A DNA stretch of 64,000 bases from Akebia trifoliata (GCA_017979445.1 CM030710.1:16292248-16356247), one strand, 5' to 3'; shown: positions 1-11,187, numbered from the stretch's first letter. The notes: generated by a model from the letters alone, not told the origin. A program made the numbers and translations.

Positions 1-1011
1 GAAGAGGGGACAGATGAAGAAAAAAGAAAAGCAAAGGGGAAGGGTAAGCTGTATAAGGAGGAGAAAACAGAAGAAAAGGCAAAGGTCACCGACAAGGAAG
101 CTGCAGACTTCATTAAGCTCATCCTCAAGTGTGAGCACAACGCGGTAGACAGATTAAACAAACAGCCAGCTCAGATTAGTATCCTGGGGCTAATGCAAAA
201 ATCAGAAGAACACCAGGAGGCACTGCTGAGAGTTTTGGGGAAATCACATGTACCTTCAACCACGACACCATCACAATTGGAACAAACAGTCGGCCAGATC
301 ATGGCCCCCAACCCTATTATTTTCACAGAGAATGAATACACGCCTGAGGGGACGGGGCATGTCGAACCACTGAACGTCATGGTCATATGCAAGGGCATGA
401 TGGTCGCCAGAGTATTAATTGATAATGGCTCGGCACTTAACGTCTGTCCACTCGAAACATTCCGGAAGCTCAATGCTGACTGGTCATATGTGAAACCTAA
501 TAATAAGGTTGTCCGAGGCTTCGACAGTTCGAGAAGGGATTCCCTGGGGGAGGTAGATTTACCTATCACAATAGGTCCTTGCACTTTCGAGATAACATTT
601 GAAGTCATGGAAATACCAACGACATTTAACCTATTACTGGGCAGACCTTGGATCCACATTGCCGGAGCTGTACCTTCCTCGTTGCACCAAAGAGTCAAAT
701 TTATCATGGGGCAAAGGATGATATCGGTATTGGCGGAGAACCTTATTCCAGCTGGGAGAGCTCCGGATGTGCCGTTCATCGATATAGAGATGACGAAAGA
801 TAAAGCACTTTACCATTCGTACCAATTCGCGGCTATCAATCACATCGAAAAGGGGAGGGAAAAGGTAAGGGCGAAGCTATCAAGGGCAAACCTTATGGTC
901 GGTCGGATCATGAAAAGATCGGGATACCGACCCAAGCAAGGGTTGGGACCGGAGGAAGAGGAAGGACTACACCAGTCGAAGCCAGGAAGCATATTCCTTA
1001 CTTTGGTTTAG
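1..1011 (+). pseudogene. TE-1 gag C-terminus and aspartic protease (frame open from base 1, frameshifted end)
   Basis: The frame is open from base 1, well before the first ATG at 193, so this is the tail of a gag-protease ORF. A lysine/glutamate-rich stretch (bases 1-110) is followed by the retropepsin domain; the active-site segment VLIDNGSALNVCP has its catalytic Asp codon at 421-423 and the usual DTG/DSG is DNG, as in the other copies here. The flap/second half (LLLGRPWIH) is near 630-655. After the conserved G-patch-like segment RPKQGLGP (near 940) the frame is lost by a small indel at about 955 and a stop follows at 1009; the paralogues in TE-3 and TE-2 read on into the spacer ORF from this point. 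The product would process Gag-Pol in the virus-like particle. Confidence 0.88.
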
Positions 1012-1838
1012 GGTTTAGACCCACAAAGAGGGATATCGCCGAAATGAATGACAAGAAAAAAGAACTTCGGCTCGCAAGAAAGCAAAATCGTGATCCAAAC
1101 ATCTGGAATCTGGGCCGAGTCCCTCACATCAGCGTTAGCTTTCCAAAATCCCACCTCAGACCCGACGACTTATCAGAACCGCCATCAGCAAAAAAACCAA
1201 GAACGGTAAACCCTGAACCAGTGAACGTTCAAGAAGACCCGATCGTAGAATCCCAATCATCCTTCGAAGAAGGCATTGATGTTCTATTCAATGGGGATTC
1301 CGATGAAAGTCCATCAGAGGCTGCTCCAAAGCCTACTAAAGGGGAGGTTACTACCAACCAAGAGAACAGCTCACCATTTTCATCAGGGATTAATTGGGCA
1401 TCAGTCATCATCCCACCAAGCTTGGGAGGGATTATGCCCCAACCTGACAACAATCCATCAGAGATCATGGTCATCTCCGAACCACTAACCAAATCATCCA
1501 ACAAATCACTTGTTCATCTCATCCGCCCCCTCAAAGAAGGGGAGACATTGCACAACTGGGAGGAATTCCCACTGACAATTGAGGCAGTTGAGGCCTCAAA
1601 AAAAAAACGTCGTTAAACGACATCACTTTGCCCGAGGATCATAATGAGCCCTCATCCTCGGGAGAAAATTGTTTTGGGGGCTCCCTACCTTTATTAACAA
1701 ATTTGCATGATTGCTCTTCTTATTTCAGGTATCAAGAAAATCACAAAAAAACAAATATTTCTCAAAAGGCAAAAAAATCAAAAATTTCTCAAAACTCAAA
1801 AAAATCAAAAAGCTTTCAAAATCCCAAAAAAATAGATA
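1012..1838 (+). pseudogene. TE-1 protease-RT spacer: acidic linker and lysine-rich repeat, with oligo(A) junction
   Basis: An open frame 1044-1616 encodes an acidic/proline-rich linker with no recognised domain that is conserved in TE-3 (minus) and TE-2. It ends in a run of ten A (1598-1607) and a stop at 1614. The downstream reading (motif PEDHNEPSSS, from 1628) lies in the -1 frame. A run of short K/S/Q-rich repeats (KKSK..SQ units) follows to about 1860, where another A-run slips the frame into RT. The linker may be a cleavable spacer; TE-4 and TE-2 keep the same oligo(A) at the same place, with an ATG directly after it where TE-1 has ACG. Function unknown. Confidence 0.6.
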
Positions 1839-3157
1839 TTGTTCAAAAACAAAAAAAAAGAGTTTTCAAGGGACCCGTCTCCATTAGATGAGTACTCAGA
1901 TAAAACAGAGTTTGAAAGGGACGAGTATGATTTCAATCTTGAACTCGACTTCGACCTCATGGGGATAGAAGAAGAGTCTGAGGATGAAATGGAATACCCA
2001 CCCAAAGAAATCAAAGACTTGGTAGAACGTCACGAAAGAGGTGTTCAGCCAAACATCGAGGATACGGATTCAATTAATCTCGGTACCAAAGAGGACCCAC
2101 GAATTGTCAAAATTGGAGCTTTACTAACATCACAACAAAAGGAGGAAATGGTCGAGTTTCTACGAAATTATCAGGACGTCTTCGCATGGTCATACAGGGA
2201 TATGCCGGGGTTAGATACCGATCTCGTTGTACACAAGCTACCCATTGCTTCCGGAAGTAAGCCAACCAAACAGAAGTTGAGAAGACTAAAACCAGAATGG
2301 ACCCTCAAGGTCAAAGATGAGGTCATGAAGCAATTCGAAGCAGGGTTTCTTGCAGTCTCTACGTACCCGGAATGGCTAGCTAACATTGTGCCAGTACCCA
2401 AGAAGGACGGAAAAGTACGCATGTGTGTCGACTATCGAGACTTAAACAAGGCCAGTCCTAAGGATGATTTTCCACTACCACACATCGACACTTTAGTCGA
2501 TAGTACAGCAGGGCACGGCATGTTCTCATTCATGGATGGTTTCTCAGGCTATAACCAGATAAAAATGGCAGAAGAAGACCAAGAAAAGACAGCATTCATC
2601 ACACCTTGGGGTACTTTCCACTATAAAGTCATGCCATTCGGGTTAAAAAACGCGGGGGCAACTTACCAACGGGCGATGACCGCGTTATTTCATGACATGA
2701 TCCATAAAGAAATGGAGGTCTACGTAGATGACATGATTGCTAAGTCTGGCATTGAGGAAAATCATCTGGTCAATCTAAAGAAGTTGTTCGACAGGCTGAG
2801 GAAGTACAGTTTAAGGCTAAATCCAGCAAAATGCGTATTCGGGGCAACATCGGGCAAGCTGCTGGGATTCGTCGTCAGCAGAAGAGGCATTGAAATAGAT
2901 CCGACAAAGACTAAATATATCCTGGAAATGAAGGCACCCGTTACAGAAAAGATGTTCGGGGCTTCCTGGGAAGGATACAATACATTAGCCGGTTCATTGC
3001 TCAGCTCACACCTATCTGTGAGCCAGTCTTCAAGCTATTAAGGAAAGATACGCCGAAGAAGTGGAACAAAGACTGTCAAGAAGCATTTGATAAAATCAAG
3101 CAATATCTGCTCAATCCACCAGTATTAGTCCCTCCTACGCCAGGACGACCTCTGTTA
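1839..3157 (+). pseudogene. TE-1 reverse transcriptase, frameshifted near 2950
   Basis: An RVT_1-type reverse transcriptase of the Ty3/gypsy class. Visible motifs: KLRRLKPEW thumb-side leader (about 2275), VPVPKKDGKVRMCVDYRDLN (about 2390-2450), FSFMDGFSGYNQI with the first catalytic Asp (about 2525), VMPFGLKNAG (about 2630) and YVDDM catalytic box at 2721-2735. An acidic/serine-rich leader (1890-2040) precedes it. At about 2950 a 1-nt indel throws the frame out (stop at 3041); the correct frame resumes at once and continues into the RNase H-integrase ORF. The enzyme would copy element RNA to cDNA from a tRNA primer. Confidence 0.92.
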
Positions 3158-5344
3158 ATGTACATCTCAGTGCAAGAAACATCTATGGGGTGTGTGCTAG
3201 GACAACACGATGAATCAGGGCGGAAGGAACAGGCCATCTACTATCTCAGCAAGAAATTCACTGATTACGAAGCAAAATACTCGACACTCGAAAAGACTTG
3301 CTGTGCATTGGTTTGGGCATCTCAACGACTACGTCATTATTTGCTCAGCTACTCGACTATGCTTATCGCCAGGATGGACCCCCTGAAGTACCTATTCGAA
3401 AAACCAGCGCTAACAGGCCGCACAGCGAAATGGCAGTTATTGTTATCAGAATTCGACATCACCTATGTCACCCAAAAAGCCATCAAAGGGCAAGCCATCG
3501 CTGACCACCTCGCCGAGCACCCGTTGCCTGATTATGAGCCGTTAAAAACAAATTTCCCGGATGAAGCCATACTATTTGTCGAGATTGAAAACGATGATGA
3601 CGAAGAACCTGGTTGGAAAATGTACTTCGACGGAGCAGCTAATCAGAAAGGAAACGGAATAGGGGCAGTCTTGATTAAACCAGACGGGTCCCATGTACCG
3701 ATAGCAATCAGATTGAAATTTCAATGCTCTAACAACGAAGCCGAATACGAAGCATGCATAGCAGGGTTAAAAGCAGCATTAGATCTTGAAGTAGACGAGA
3801 TCGATGTTTTCGGAGATTCAAGTCTGGTAGTCTATCAGACGACTGGAGAATGGAAAACCCGAGAACAGAGACTGGTCCCTTACCATGAGTATCTAGAGGA
3901 ACTAAGCTCACACTTCAACAGAATCTCATTCACCTACATGCCTAGAGCGAAGAACCAGTTCGCCGATGCACTAGCTACCCTTGCTTCCATGATTAGTATC
4001 TCAGAAGATCTGATCATCGACCCGATCGAGATTGGGATTCAGGACGAGCCAGCCTATTGTCTACCCGTCGAAGTAGAAGAACCTGAAGAAAAAACTTGGT
4101 ACTCAGACCTCAAAGCATATCTCGAAAATCGAACCCTTCCCTCAGATGCAACGCCCAACGATCGCAGAACCATTCAGAGATTGGCAGGGCAATTTTTTAT
4201 CAGCAATGGCATCCTGTACAAAAAGTCACACCACGAGGTCTTACTCCGATGCGTTGCAGAAGCCGAAGCAAAGCGATTGATCGAAACTGTACATGGTGGA
4301 GTTTGTGGACCTCATATGAATGGCCACATGCTAGCAAAGAAGATCATGCGGATGGGGTACTATTGGTCGACAATGGAAAGTGACTGCTATCAGCATGTTC
4401 GCAAATGCCATCTATGCCAAATCTACGCCAACAAGATCAATGCTCCACCTTCGGAGCTGCATAATATGACTACGCCCTGGCCCTTCTCCCTCTGGGGAAT
4501 GGATGTCATCGGGCCAATCTCGCCAAAAGCTGCAAATGGACATCGCTTCATCCTAGTGGCTATCGATTACTTCACCAAATGGGTAGAAGCTGCTTCATAC
4601 GCCAACGTCACCAAAAGCAATGTCCTGAAGTTTGTCAAGAACAACATTGTCTGCAGATACGGACTTCCCAGCGGGTTAGTGACTGATAATGCTAAGAACT
4701 TCAAAAACAGGGATATGGTCAAGATGTGCGAAGATTTCCAGATCACTCATCATAACTCCGTACCATACCGACCTAAAATGAACGGAGCAGTTGAGGCAGC
4801 CAACAAGAATATTAAGAAAATTATCGAGAAGATGGCAATTACATACAAAGACTGGCACGATATGTTGCCTTTTGCACTCCATGCCTATCGAACTTCGTTC
4901 AGAACCTCGATTGGGGCAACTCCATATTCGTTGGTCTACGGAATGGAAGCAGTCTTACCCGTAGAGGTGGAGATTCCCTCCCTCCGAATCTTAAAAGAAA
5001 CAGAATTAGATGAAACCGAATGGATTCAAACTCGGTTCGACCAGTTAAATCTAATCGAAGAAAAGCGGCTTGCAGCCATCTGCCATGGGCGAATTTATCA
5101 GAGACGAATAGCTCGTGCCTACAATAAGAAAGTCAAGCCTAGGGATTTCTCGCCAGGAGACCTTGTATTGAAGAAGATCTTGCCAATCCAAGAAGACGCC
5201 AGAGGAAAATTTAGACCGAACTATGAGGGACCATTCATCGTGAAGAAGGTGATGACGGGAGGAGCTCTGATCCTCACGGAGATGGACGGACAAGTCTTCC
5301 CGCAACCGATCAATGCTGACACTGTCAAAAGATACTACGCCTAA
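3158..5344 (+). CDS. TE-1 RNase H, second (archaeal-type) RNase H and integrase
   Basis: A 728-residue uninterrupted frame (open from about 2955; the ATG at 3158 is unlikely to be a real start). Residues 1-125 are the gypsy RT-linked RNase H. Residues 152-285 are a second RNase H with D158 (YFDGAA), E198 (EYEAC), D220 (GDSS) and D270 (ADALAT): a dual RNase H is a hallmark of the Tat/Ogre lineage. Integrase follows: zinc finger with H379 and C417/C420, then the catalytic D459 (WGMDV), D520 (VTDN) and E556 (AVEAAN), a D-35-E spacing, and a GPF-like C-terminal module (about 680-728). There is no chromodomain. This is the best-preserved pol segment in the window, but frameshifts upstream prevent a complete polyprotein. 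Confidence 0.93.
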   Translation: MYISVQETSMGCVLGQHDESGRKEQAIYYLSKKFTDYEAKYSTLEKTCCALVWASQRLRHYLLSYSTMLIARMDPLKYLFEKPALTGRTAKWQLLLSEFDITYVTQKAIKGQAIADHLAEHPLPDYEPLKTNFPDEAILFVEIENDDDEEPGWKMYFDGAANQKGNGIGAVLIKPDGSHVPIAIRLKFQCSNNEAEYEACIAGLKAALDLEVDEIDVFGDSSLVVYQTTGEWKTREQRLVPYHEYLEELSSHFNRISFTYMPRAKNQFADALATLASMISISEDLIIDPIEIGIQDEPAYCLPVEVEEPEEKTWYSDLKAYLENRTLPSDATPNDRRTIQRLAGQFFISNGILYKKSHHEVLLRCVAEAEAKRLIETVHGGVCGPHMNGHMLAKKIMRMGYYWSTMESDCYQHVRKCHLCQIYANKINAPPSELHNMTTPWPFSLWGMDVIGPISPKAANGHRFILVAIDYFTKWVEAASYANVTKSNVLKFVKNNIVCRYGLPSGLVTDNAKNFKNRDMVKMCEDFQITHHNSVPYRPKMNGAVEAANKNIKKIIEKMAITYKDWHDMLPFALHAYRTSFRTSIGATPYSLVYGMEAVLPVEVEIPSLRILKETELDETEWIQTRFDQLNLIEEKRLAAICHGRIYQRRIARAYNKKVKPRDFSPGDLVLKKILPIQEDARGKFRPNYEGPFIVKKVMTGGALILTEMDGQVFPQPINADTVKRYYA

Positions 5345-5455
5345 GAATTGACCCTGAAATGACGAAAGGCCATCTTTGCTATTCTAAACCAACAAATCTA
5401 ACCCTAGTCAACCCTTTTTGAGCCATCACGTTCATTTCTTAACTAAGACAGGGGT

Positions 5456-5486
<31 letters not shown>

Positions 5487-6347
5487 GGGAATCATCACCA
5501 AGCAAAATCATCAAGTTACTCCTGGCCCGCATGAGGATAAACTGTGAACGGCTAAAAAATACAAAAAAATACAAAAAAAAAAAAAAAAAAAAATCAAAAA
5601 ACTCGGACACTTGATCTGAGCTCGACCCAAATCTCCAGCCTAAACAAGTTCGAGAGACGCTGGGAGGAGATGCAGATCACCTTTTCGAAACAAAAATAGA
5701 CAAGCCCCATGTCTAAACCGCTCTAATATATCCAGACCTTAATCCTTTTTGTAACCTTTCACCACCACTAGCCTAGGCCAACGTTTCGTCCCAACAAAAG
5801 TCCTTTTTGATCAGGGAATGTTCTAGGGCAACCCAATGACAATAACAGCATCAATGATCTTGCGACTTGGTCCGGACCTCTAAAGTCTTATTAGTCGTTG
5901 GAAGACTCGAGAGGGGAATCCAGGTCGGATATTCGAAAAAAAAGAGTACTCAAAGTGTAGAGTAACCGATCTTGCAGCTCAACTTGAGTCGCCGAACCAC
6001 GAATAGTCGTCAGCAAACTCGAGAGGGGAATCCAGATCTATTACTCGAGAAAGAGTGCCACTACAAGAGTAGAGTCGCCGATCTCGCAGCTCAACTTGAG
6101 TCACCAAGTCACAGAGACACAGAGAATCCGAACAGAATTGTAATGCAAAAATCTAAAGACACAAGCATAGTCTGAAAGGGCATAGTGAAAATCCGAAAGG
6201 ACACTATGAGTAAAAGAATCAGACTATGGCAAGATCAAAGCCACCGGCACGATGAAAATCCCAAAAAGGACGTCGATGCGCAAAAATGTGGAAACCGGGT
6301 CTGGTGAAAACCGTAACTGGCACCAGGGGCAATAAGGGTAAACAAAA

Positions 6348-6386
<39 letters not shown>

Positions 6387-6835
6387 CTGGCCCGCAAGAG
6401 TATAAACTGTGAACGGCAAAATCCATCCAAAGCTCCAAGACCCCAAACGGATAACGACCTTCCAATACCAGGGCACTGGGAATGATTCTAAAGGAACCAA
6501 AAGAATAATTGACATCTGCATCACCCGTGCTGGGCAAAAACACCAAAATCGTCACAACCAAAGATTTTGCAAACTCTGAGTTTATCGTACTCATTTGATA
6601 AAGGCATTTCACAAAATTGCATTTCAAAACTACTATTTTGGCCAATGACGACAAATCTAGGATGTATTCAACAAAACTCAAGTTTTCAAGAACAATAGAT
6701 ACACCTGAGGCCAAGTAAGTACAAAACCTACTTTCTTTGCATTAATCCTTCAACATTTTGCATACATCAGCATAAGGAAAAGAAAATAAAAAAAAAAAAA
6801 AAAAAAAGAGACAAGGGCGAATACAACGCAGTCAA
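5345..6835 (+). other. TE-1 3' untranslated region, part 1 (homopolymer A runs and conserved boxes)
   Basis: No coding capacity seen. Long A runs lie at 5461-5486, 5571-5593, 6349-6382 and 6787-6807. A box CTCCTGGCCCGC..GAG.ATAAACTGTGAACGG directly follows two of them (about 5519-5552 and 6384-6417) and recurs, usually next to A/T homopolymers, in the 3' regions of TE-2 (27016), TE-3 (40990-41021 and 41680-41712, minus) and TE-4 (54700 and 55565, minus). A roughly 110-bp tandem duplication lies at 5894-6112. Confidence 0.6.
5894..6112 (+). repeat. Two-copy tandem duplication (~110 bp) in TE-1 3' region
   Basis: Each unit begins GTCGT.GGAAGACTCGAGAGGGGAATCCAG-like sequence and ends in GCTCAACTTGAGTC(G/A)CC. 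The same two-unit arrangement occurs at 26551-26767 in TE-2 and, on the minus strand, at about 55010-55235 in TE-4, so the duplication predates the split of these families. Confidence 0.7.
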
Positions 6836-8436
6836 TCAAATGTCATGGTGAGAAATGAAAAAGGAGTCAAGGCGTTCCTCCAAAGCACGGATCCGGGCAG
6901 CCTGACTCACCATCACTTTCTCGGCATCTGAAGCATCCCGACTCACCAAGTATGCTGCAAAGTCATCGAAATGAGGACACTGGGCAAGCCGATCCCTCAA
7001 CTCATCAACCTCAGCTCGAAGCTTAGCCACTTCATCACTATCACTACTTCCGGACTGGACAAGGGCAGATGTCAGTCGAGCAATCTCTTTCTGCATCTTC
7101 TTTTCGGATTTGAGCCAAACAGCCTGAATTCGACGATGATCAGCTTGAGACTCTTCAACTCGATCTCGGTAATCAAAGAAAGATGAAGCGCCAGGACGTG
7201 TCCGAGGAATTATGGATACCGATGGTCTCCCAGAAACAAGCTCTTGAATCCAATGCAAGTATGCCGAGAACTGGTGTGCTGCAAAGATGGGTCGACTCAG
7301 AACCTCAACCCGACCCCATTCTTTCACGAGTCGACTCAAGAGTATAGTCGACAACGGACCAACCAACTCACTAAAATTTTCCGGGAGGAGCACGCCTTGG
7401 TCATAGCCAAATTGACGAAGAACCCGAAGTGGTACGTAATGAGTTGCCTCGTGAAGACCAATCAAAACAAGGAAACGAGCCCCATCAAAAGCAATCACAG
7501 GGGACCCTCGAGGTTGGAAGGCACCAACCCATCTCACTTCCTCATCATCAAGGTTGCCGACAAAAGAATACCATTCTTCTTTGCCGCCTGAGATAAAAGG
7601 AGCAACTCGCTTCGACATCATGAGTACGAGATCGGCATTCACGCAAAAGGGGCGATTAACCACTTCGGTCGAAGCCAGATGATCCATGAACCAGAGCTAC
7701 AATAACAGGAGTATTCTAAAACTTGGGAAACTAATAAATTCAAATGCATAATTTTAAATCAAACTAAAATGGAATTTACCTGCAGGAGAGGAGCACATCC
7801 CCGAAAGGTCCGATCGCGGCCCAAAGAACAAGCCGTGAGAGACTGGAACATTCCACTCAAAAGCATCGGGGCCAACCGGCGTCCCTCCCGGACTTGTTGC
7901 ACAACGTGAATAAGAGAAAGATCTATGATGTCTCCGCCACCCGGGAACAAGAGTTGACTCACCGCCATCAAAGTGAGAGCATTAAAATGAATCAGAGGCT
8001 TCGAGGGATCCGTGAGGCGGTCCACCAAAAAAGACTTGGACATTGTCTTCAAAACCGATCCGCCATCCGGAATCTTCAAAAATTTGCGATTTATGCCCAA
8101 AAAATCGGAAGCCTCACTTCGGAACCCATCACGCAAAGGCGGAATCACGACGGGACCCGATATCTCAAGCCCCAACAATACTTCAAATTCTTCGATAGTG
8201 GGAGTCATTTCATGTACCCCAAACCGGAAAAGATTAAGCTCGGGAATCCAATACCCCAACATAGCCTCAATCAAACCCCATTGCAATGGGACCTTAGGCA
8301 ACGAGAGAGTGAACCCCAACTTGTTCAAGCACCATCGAGCTCTATCATCATTGTCCATGCTATCTATCCAACTACTAAAAAAAGAATCAACAATGCCATA
8401 CCTTTTCAAGTTGGGAAGAGTGGATGACACCTCCAT
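6836..8436 (-). CDS. Antisense gene (aORF) of TE-1: retroelement-associated PMD/DUF7745-like protein with one intron
   Basis: Read on the minus strand. Exon 1 is 8436-7780 (ATG at 8436-8434), intron 7779-7697 (83 bp, CAG|GTAAAT ... TTGTAG|CTC), exon 2 is 7696-6836. Both exons are open and the junction keeps frame (phase 0), giving about 505 residues; an upstream in-frame ATG at 8568 would add 44. The N-terminal half resembles the plant mobile domain-like/DUF7745 proteins common in plant genomes (family assignment from memory, not searched). The C-terminal ~110 residues look like a charged coiled coil with heptad-spaced leucines. The protein aligns end to end with the sense ORF1 at 17244-18425, and the spliced junction (LLQ|LWFMDHL) aligns without gap to ORF1 LLYMWLCDRL. 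No stop or frameshift was found in it, unlike neighbouring gag-pol. Remnants persist in TE-2, TE-3 and TE-4. Molecular role unknown. Confidence 0.78.
7697..7779 (-). other. Intron of the TE-1 antisense gene (GT-AG, 83 bp)
   Basis: On the minus strand the donor is CTGCAG|GTAAAT and the acceptor TTATTGTAG|CTC. The segment is AT-rich, as plant introns are, carries an in-frame stop shortly after the donor, and its removal joins two open frames in phase. Confidence 0.75.
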
Positions 8437-8672
8437 AGAACTTGAGAAGAAGCTTTGAAGGAAGAAGAAGAGTAAAAATCGGCCAAAAGTGAAAAAGGAA
8501 AGTAAAGGTGAAAGTGAGATGTTAGGGCAGGATGGAAGGTTAAGTAAATCATTCTGGTCCGTGCCCAAAACACGGATGAAGGCAAATAAAAAATTATCCG
8601 TGCCTTGAGCACGGATTAGTCAAAATCGAAGCCCCATTCGATAACCAAATCAAAAATAAAAAAACAAAAAAA

Positions 8673-8704
<32 letters not shown>

Positions 8705-9048
8705 AAAAAAAAACAAAAAAAAATCAATCAAAAATCAAAAATCAAAAATCCTTTTGAACTGCACCTATTTCGATTTGTTAAAACACGACCGAGAAATACC
8801 CAAATTTCAAAATCACCAAATCTTCATCAAATCCGAGGTTTCACACGAGCTCCGCGCCATCGAGACCAAAAAATCAATAAGGTAACTCTGTCAGACCCCG
8901 TGCTTGAGTAACCATTTTTATGCAAAAGTCATCAATTCAACCGATAATTCAAAGTCGTGTTTTGCAAAATTTCGTCGGGCCCGTACAAATAGGGGTTTGG
9001 TCTATTCTTTGCAGTTCTTTGCACGCAATTCCTGCAAAGAAGGGCAGC
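8437..9048 (+). other. TE-1 3' region, part 2, with pre-PPT hairpin and polypurine tract
   Basis: No gene seen except the possible antisense 5' leader. A-rich runs lie at 8655-8730. A conserved box (TCAGACCCCGTGCTTGAGTAACC, about 8891) recurs in the other elements. Immediately before the LTR, CTTTGCA is repeated at 9007 and 9017 and answered by TGCAAAG at 9033, so a short hairpin can form just upstream of the polypurine tract AAAGAAGGGCAGC (9036-9048). The same arrangement precedes the LTRs at 28025, 39131 and 53746. Confidence 0.65.
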
Positions 9049-10475
9049 TGTAGACACCTCAATTTGAACGGGCCCTCACTTGAAAGGGCCCAAAAATAGT
9101 AGGGTTTCAATAAGTTCGACCAACGGGCCTCAATGGCCCGAATCATCGAAAAATGATACTTTCGCCGAAACCCAAGCCACTAACACCTTTCAATGGGTTA
9201 GTAGGTCCACCAAAAGGGCTCGGCACACTCCCATCCACCCCGCTCCATGCAAAATATCGATTTTCCAACAAAAGGGGCCAACGGGCCCCTAAGGCCCAAA
9301 AACATCAAAGGTGGTGACTTCGGTCAAATCAATGTTCTTAAGACCACCCCAGGGTCTCGAGGACTCGCAAAAAGGGTGGTGACCCATCCTACAGTTGTTC
9401 AACGTCGTCGCTCCGCACTCGCGTGCAAAAACCGATAACGGGCCCAAAAGCCCGATTCGCCAACACGTGGCATTTTAATTAAATCAATGATTTCAAAATC
9501 AAAAAAATCAAAAAAATCAAAAGAAAAATAATATGAGACTTGGGATGCCTACCCCTTCATCCAACCTTCACCGTTCCATCTCCAAATCCGATATCCAATC
9601 CAAAACAACCCACAACCCTTCTAAACCCAAGCCCAATACATTAAAAGCCCATAAACCACTATCCATACCCCATTCACTATCCAACCCACCACCCAACCCA
9701 TCAACCCTTACCCACATCAACCAATCAACCCCTCAACATCAAAAGATGACACTTGTCATCACCATCCTTCACCTCCCTCATCCAATCACCCACTCCCATC
9801 ACCATGCTCTAAACAACCCATCTAAAATCACCTCAACCCATACCCTACCCTAACCTAACCTACCCCCATCCTCTAACATCAATAACCAACCATCCTTCAC
9901 CCATACCCTAACCCATCACCATTATCTAACATCATCAACCACCCACATCATCACCCATACCTCTACCCATCATCTTCCTTAAAACACTCCAATAAAATCA
10001 ACTCAACCCATACTTCCTTCATCATCAATCAACTAACCCATTTCTCTCTCTCTAATCAAACAACCCCCATCAACCAATCAACCAATCTCATCACCTCACC
10101 CCCTCATCATGATTGCCATATGGCATCATCTCCTTTCTCCTCCCAAAAACTAACTTAACAACCTCTTACACAACCCATTCTCCTAAATCTACACACCTCA
10201 CCTCATCAACCAACCTAACACTCATTCTCTAAACCACTCTCTTACACCCCCACTCCACCACCAACCATCACTCATGTCAACCCATCAAACACTCTACCCA
10301 AATGGGTTTGGGTAGAATCCAACCCATTTAGGTCTAAACCTCACCCATTTTCATTCATTACACATTTACCCTCCATTTCACCTTAAATTTCACATCCCTC
10401 ACTCCTAAATCCTATACCATTACCCCTTCTCTCACATTTCAACCCCATTATACCCCCAAACCCCCTCCAAACACC

Positions 10476-10483
10476 TATATATA
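10476..10483 (+). promoter_or_regulatory. TATA box of LTR family 1
   Basis: TATATATA between CACC and CCTCCCC, about 700 bp from the LTR 3' end, where a U3/R boundary promoter is expected. Position-based call. Confidence 0.6.
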
Positions 10484-10962
10484 CCTCCCCTCTCACCCCA
10501 AAAAGGGGTACACACACACACCAAGTTTCCATAAGAAAAAAATCTACTCTATCTACTCCTCCTCACTACTCTCTTATAACACACTCTAAGAGAAATAACT
10601 TCACTCAACTCACCAAAGACTAAAGAGAAAAAGAAGAAGAAGAAGAAGAAAAAGAAGAAGAAGGAATCCAAGAGTACAAGGTGGGAGCAATCAACACCCC
10701 CCCCCTTTTTTTTTTCCTTTCTCTACCCTCTCCTCTTCCCTCTTCTATCTTCCCCCTCTTTTCATTTCACTTTAAATGAGTTGAGCATGAATGGACCTCA
10801 AGGCTTGGATCTACAAGGATCATCTCCATTGATGAGATGATCCTATGATCAAGCCAAAATTAAATCCTACTTAGGGAACAAATATACCCATGGGACACAC
10901 CTTCCACTTTCTTTTAAAAAATCAAAATGACCGAGTTATTTGAGGTTACCGCCATGTGGCGG

Positions 10963-10997
10963 GGAGAAAGGGGTGCCTAACACCTTCCCTTTTCTCC
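10963..10997 (+). other. Conserved LTR hairpin, family 1
   Basis: Arms GGAGAAAGGGG (10963-10973) and CCCTTTTCTCC (10987-10997) pair over 11 positions with one G-U, enclosing the loop TGCCTAACACCTT. The same loop with different but complementary arms is present in LTR families 2 and 3. Confidence 0.75.
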
Positions 10998-11128
10998 AAC
11001 GGAGCCGCTTACCCGAACCTCTAGGTTTGATCAACCCTATCCGTTGCGAGTCACTAACGTCAAAAATGGCAATTTTTCGACAAGGCACACACCGGGTGAC
11101 CATTCACACCCATTTCCAATCTGAATGG

Positions 11129-11139
11129 TGGCGACTCCA
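11129..11139 (+). other. PBS-like core inside LTR family 1
   Basis: TGGCGACTCCA, identical to the first 11 bases of the primer binding site used by these elements, lying 48 nt before the LTR end. Confidence 0.65.
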
Positions 11140-11187
11140 ATATTTAGTAGTTGTGGTCGTCATGACGACGAAAACCACGTAGCTACA

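Larger units (their letters stand above)
1..11187 (+). mobile_element. TE-1: Tat/Ogre-type Ty3/gypsy LTR retrotransposon, 5'-truncated by the window edge
   Basis: The plus strand reads, in order, end of gag, aspartic protease, reverse transcriptase, two RNase H domains, integrase (to 5344), a 3.7-kb 3' region with an antisense gene, a purine-rich tract and a 2139-bp LTR starting TGTAGACACC and ending GCTACA. The double RNase H, lack of a chromodomain and the antisense ORF place it in the Tat/Ogre lineage. The 5' LTR, ORF1 and most of gag lie left of the window, so the target-site duplication cannot be tested; the right flank begins ctgtc. The right edge abuts a gag fragment of another element (TE-X), so TE-1 probably inserted into TE-X. 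Confidence 0.93.
9049..11187 (+). repeat. LTR family 1, 3' copy of TE-1 (2139 bp)
   Basis: Starts TGTAGACACCTCAATTTG right after the polypurine tract and ends GTAGCTACA. The body is CCA/CAT-rich in the middle (9540-10450), giving spurious proline/histidine-rich ORFs. A TATA box (10476-10483) precedes a pyrimidine-rich start region. A conserved hairpin is at 10963-10997 and a PBS-like core at 11129-11139. The first ~940 bases align with the split minus-strand LTR of TE-3. Confidence 0.9.

Noticed and set aside
4676..5305. Minus-strand ORFs within pol (e.g. 4676-4882, 5051-5305) and plus-strand ORFs opposite TE-3 and TE-4 pol
   Set aside because: Shadows of the conserved sense coding frames, with no independent motif or conservation.
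7759..7779. Reading the antisense gene exon 1 to its own stop at 7759 as a separate 223-residue protein from the 8436 ATG
   Set aside because: The last residues come from intron sequence; splicing restores the frame that aligns with ORF1.
9533..9853. Proline/histidine/serine-rich ORFs inside LTRs (also 12012-12386, 28495-29460, 52797-53590)
   Set aside because: They follow CCA/CAT/ACC low-complexity LTR sequence, have no domain and are not conserved as frames between LTR copies.
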